This document shows, in pieces, positions 30,375 through 32,659 of a stretch of 32,659 nucleotides of DNA. The notes beneath the pieces were generated by a model. The model was not told the DNA's origin. It did no database searches and was given only the letters and a program-made list of their open reading frames with translations. The stretch is from Varibaculum timonense_A (GTDB lineage: Bacteria > Actinomycetota > Actinomycetes > Actinomycetales > Actinomycetaceae), in contig NZ_JAQEVU010000011.1 in the NCBI RefSeq assembly GCF_027694345.1, positions 1 through 32,659 of the forward strand, in the 5' to 3' direction. The position numbers and the translations under genes were made by a program. The number at the start of each line of letters is the position of its first letter. Position 1 is the first letter of the stretch.

Positions 30375-30770
30375 GTGCGTAGAAGAATTGTCCTTGTTTA
30401 TCTCAGGCAATTGCTGTGGTGGTTAGGCTTACTGCTTTTGCTGCCATCGGTTTTAATACATGTCGATGAACACTGGATTATTAAAATACTATCTAACGCT
30501 CCGAGCGTTGAAAGCGTATCTCCGTTTGTAGATGGGAACGACTTTTATACGCATAGAGCATTCTTTGCATTATTTATCTTAAATACATTAGGCTACTTTT
30601 TTTGGTTTGCTAACCGGATTATCTGGTTTATTGGAAAATGTGTCGTTACGATTCCTGAAAGTATTTCAGATCAGCGCTCACTAAAAATATTTACGGGTAC
30701 TGTAACAGTATTATTTTTCATTCTGTCATTATGGATTTATTTCGTTTCAGCTATCATTTCTTTTCCATAA
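30375..30770 (+). CDS. Small membrane protein, first of a similar pair
   Basis: A 131-residue membrane protein starting at GTG 30375, with AGG about 6 bases upstream. It has three hydrophobic segments: about 8-27 (LRQLLWWLGLLLLLPSVL), 60-85 and 105-128. The opening pattern, LV..R.LLWWLGLLLLLP, is closely mirrored in the next gene, which suggests a duplication. Both lie on the plus strand with a hairpin between them. No family was recognised. AT-rich composition distinguishes this region from the phage late genes. Confidence 0.65.
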   Translation: MRRRIVLVYLRQLLWWLGLLLLLPSVLIHVDEHWIIKILSNAPSVESVSPFVDGNDFYTHRAFFALFILNTLGYFFWFANRIIWFIGKCVVTIPESISDQRSLKIFTGTVTVLFFILSLWIYFVSAIISFP

Positions 30771-30788
30771 GCATAGTAAGAAATCCAT

Positions 30789-30827
30789 TGTGTGGGTGTA
30801 TGAGGCTATTCTTCATACACCCGCACA
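30789..30827 (+). terminator. Hairpin terminator between the paired membrane genes
   Basis: A 15-base stem (30789-30803 with 30813-30827, one G-U pair, 9-base loop) built on GGGTGTATGA/TCATACACCC. It is followed by A residues rather than T, so it would be a U-tract-free terminator for the first gene. Confidence 0.55.
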
Positions 30828-30895
30828 AAAAGGAGTTGTTTTATCGGTTTCGATATCGGCGTTCCTCCTTTCTGTGTAGACTTTCCTGCGAGATA

Positions 30896-31288
30896 ATGAA
30901 CAGTGTGTTGCAGCTGAAAACAAAGGATAGGCTTGTTGTAGTCAAGCGTGTTCTGTGGTGGATTGGTCTCGTATTGTTACTACCAGCATCTGGTGGTTGG
31001 TTTAGTGACTTTCCAGTCGCTGTTTTTCAGAAATATCCCTATCAAGTCACCTTTTCATCACATATCTGGGTTGGCAGAATGGTGTGGTCAACAGTTATAG
31101 GGTTAGTCTGCTGGGGTTTTGTGGGGCTCATTAACTGTTTGATTTTAATTAATAACACTTTGCCCACAGTGCGATCTCAATCCATAATCGTCAGAGTCTT
31201 TGTCGCGCTGGTGACGTCTCTCATCGTATTATCAGCTGTAGCTGCATTAGTGTTCCTACTTGTGGATGTCAGTGGCATCCCTCAGTGA
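30896..31288 (+). CDS. Small membrane protein, second of a similar pair
   Basis: A 130-residue membrane protein; the frame is open further upstream but would run through the terminator. The start is ATG 30896 or GTG 30905. GATAAT at 30892-30897 lies exactly seven bases before the GTG, as in the leaderless gene at 27507. Three hydrophobic segments are visible: VLWWIGLVLLLPASGGW, VIGLVCWGFVGLINCLILI and a C-terminal helix (about 100-122). The first matches the start of the preceding gene. Its last codons lie in a long hairpin. Function unknown. Confidence 0.6.
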   Translation: MNSVLQLKTKDRLVVVKRVLWWIGLVLLLPASGGWFSDFPVAVFQKYPYQVTFSSHIWVGRMVWSTVIGLVCWGFVGLINCLILINNTLPTVRSQSIIVRVFVALVTSLIVLSAVAALVFLLVDVSGIPQ

Positions 31289-31324
31289 GCGAGTACGGGA
31301 ACGTGTACTCGTTCACTGAGGGAT
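31277..31324. terminator. Long hairpin between convergent genes
   Basis: Two 20-base arms (31277-31296 and 31305-31324) are complementary with a single G-T mismatch around an 8-base loop; the core is CCCTCAGTGA/TCACTGAGGG. It overlaps the end of the membrane gene and lies just past the stop of the convergent hydrolase gene. There is no U-tract. A bidirectional terminator is the simplest reading. Confidence 0.6.
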
Positions 31325-31341
31325 AATGATTTGCTCGTTGA

Positions 31342-32659
31342 CTACCTGTGAGGATTGGCAAGGAATGCAGCATATCCTCTTGCGAGAGTAGCGGCTTCGT
31401 TCTTAGTTGGAAGCTTGTCTGCTCCTGACGCGCTCAGAAGTTTTTGCTTGCCGTAACTGAAGTCTTCGAATACCCAGATATCAATGCCGTTAGCCAGTCC
31501 TTGAAAAGCTGAAACAAGATTATCTGCACTGGCTCCAAAGCGGTCGCGATAGAATCGTTTAATACGATTGCTTTCGCTTGAGGAAAAAGTGTCGCGCATA
31601 GCTTCCGAGAGTGAGATTTCCGATGGGTTATTCTTCATTTTATGTGCGATTAACCAAGCGTCCGCATCTGCAAGCACATCGTCGTATCCGAAACCTTTAC
31701 CATTGCTAATATGTCCAAGATGCTTGTACAGCCATTTAGCAAGATCACTAGCGGAGCCTTCACGCCTATAGTTACCCCAGATCTGTAGCAAATCCAGCGG
31801 CCACCCTCCAAGATCGCCTAGGGTGTAAGTCGAGTTATTATCTGCGAATCCCCAGGTTAGATAGCCTAGTGCAGTCGCTGCCATGTGTGCGATATCGCGA
31901 CGTGGAAGGGTGCCCTTGATGCGAGGTTGATCCTCACACTTGTTAGCGCAGACCAATCGCGCGCTTTGAAGATCCTCGGGAGTGGGAATTTCTGGCGTGT
32001 ATATTCTCCATAACCCTAGATATTTATCTCCCCAATATTCGGGTTTGCGTAGCCATTCAAGAATAAATTCACCGATGGAGCTGCGGTACGGCGCTATTGT
32101 ATTGAAAGTTCCTGAGAACGCGTTGATGCACTCGTTTTCAGTTGTGCTTACCCATTGGAGTAACGGATCAGTGTCTGGAGTTGCAGGATCGGGATCTGGC
32201 GTAGGTACAGGAATCGGGGAAAGCACACTGGCGCAGGCACTTACACGCCCTGAATAAGCTACGCGATCGAGATCCCACTTTCCTCGGTATCCGCTGATTT
32301 CGTGGAATTGGTCGAACACCCAATTCTTGGGAATAGAAAAACCGAGGTTTCCTGAAAAACCGGTGGACATATCGGAAACGAAAGACGCAACCGAATACCC
32401 TGCTTCAGCCACACGAGCACAAATATTACGCGAAGCATAAATACCCACGCCATAACCGCCACCAAGGTTCGCGCTAACTGCACGGAAGTACGGGAGAATA
32501 TTGCTTGTCACTTCTGGATCAGTGGCGTCGCAATCTACGGCGAAGTAGATGATGGTGGGTGGCACACCGAGTCGTTGTGCTGCTGCTTGTGCTTTACGAG
32601 CATGGAGAGCACCATTTTCTGCACTAAAATGTCTCAGTTTAGTCGAGTACTCTTGGAAT
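31342..32659 (-). CDS. DUF1906 glycoside-hydrolase-like secreted protein, 5' end outside window
   Basis: At least 438 residues; the frame stays open to the right edge, so the true start lies beyond it. The internal GTG at 32565 is not the start, because the preceding residues (HARKAQAAAQRLGVPP) belong to the domain. The N-terminal ~150 visible residues fit the DUF1906 / Rv2525c-like TIM-barrel domain: IYFAVDCDATDPEV, YGVGIYAS and WVFDQFHE. A Pro/Asp-rich linker (PIPVPTPDPDPATPDTDP) leads to a ~270-residue C-terminal domain of unknown type, with WPLDLLQIWGNY. It is probably exported and acts on the cell wall. It may be a host gene, marking the prophage edge, or cargo. Confidence 0.85.
   Translation of the reverse strand, partial: FQEYSTKLRHFSAENGALHARKAQAAAQRLGVPPTIIYFAVDCDATDPEVTSNILPYFRAVSANLGGGYGVGIYASRNICARVAEAGYSVASFVSDMSTGFSGNLGFSIPKNWVFDQFHEISGYRGKWDLDRVAYSGRVSACASVLSPIPVPTPDPDPATPDTDPLLQWVSTTENECINAFSGTFNTIAPYRSSIGEFILEWLRKPEYWGDKYLGLWRIYTPEIPTPEDLQSARLVCANKCEDQPRIKGTLPRRDIAHMAATALGYLTWGFADNNSTYTLGDLGGWPLDLLQIWGNYRREGSASDLAKWLYKHLGHISNGKGFGYDDVLADADAWLIAHKMKNNPSEISLSEAMRDTFSSSESNRIKRFYRDRFGASADNLVSAFQGLANGIDIWVFEDFSYGKQKLLSASGADKLPTKNEAATLARGYAAFLANPHR

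Overview
The window is most of a prophage with a siphovirus-type (long, non-contractile tail) gene set. It probably sits in a Gram-positive, moderate-GC actinobacterium such as Actinomycetaceae or Bifidobacteriaceae. That host guess is inference. It rests on frequent GTG starts, several apparently leaderless genes, hairpin terminators without a U-tract, and an endolysin and secreted proteins suited to a Gram-positive wall. Nothing in the window identifies the species.

Layout. Almost all phage genes lie on the minus strand, so the late operon runs from right to left. In transcription order it holds: terminase small subunit (27.7-28.3 kb); a DNA-methylation cassette of S-adenosylmethionine synthetase, ParB-fused amino-methyltransferase and C5-cytosine methyltransferase (23.4-27.4 kb); small accessory genes, three transcription units of which share a repeated leader (21.8-23.4 kb); terminase large subunit, portal, ClpP-like prohead protease and HK97-type capsid (15.8-21.7 kb); four head-tail joining and tail-completion genes (14.3-15.8 kb); major tail protein and a tail chaperone pair made by a -1 frameshift (12.5-13.8 kb); tape measure, distal tail protein and a long tail-tip/fibre protein (6.1-12.0 kb); a lysis cassette with holin, tiny membrane protein and amidase (3.7-5.3 kb); and a recombination module of an HTH/zinc-ribbon protein, a SHOCT-like protein and two tandem serine recombinases (0.1-3.5 kb).

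Against this operon, single plus-strand genes sit in the gaps between structural genes: 12.0 kb (unknown), 13.8 kb (VanZ-like membrane protein), 19.4 kb (unknown, possible helix-turn-helix), 27.5 kb (glycine-zipper membrane protein) and 28.3 kb (membrane protein). They look like morons, meaning lysogenically expressed cargo. Three have a -10 element 6-7 bases before the start codon, as expected for leaderless transcripts.

The right end (28.3-32.7 kb) is different. It holds membrane and secreted proteins of unknown function, a pair of similar small membrane proteins, and a DUF1906 glycoside-hydrolase-like protein cut by the window edge. It may be prophage cargo or host DNA. No repressor, replication gene, tRNA or convincing attachment site was seen, so either the early region lies outside the window or the element lacks one.
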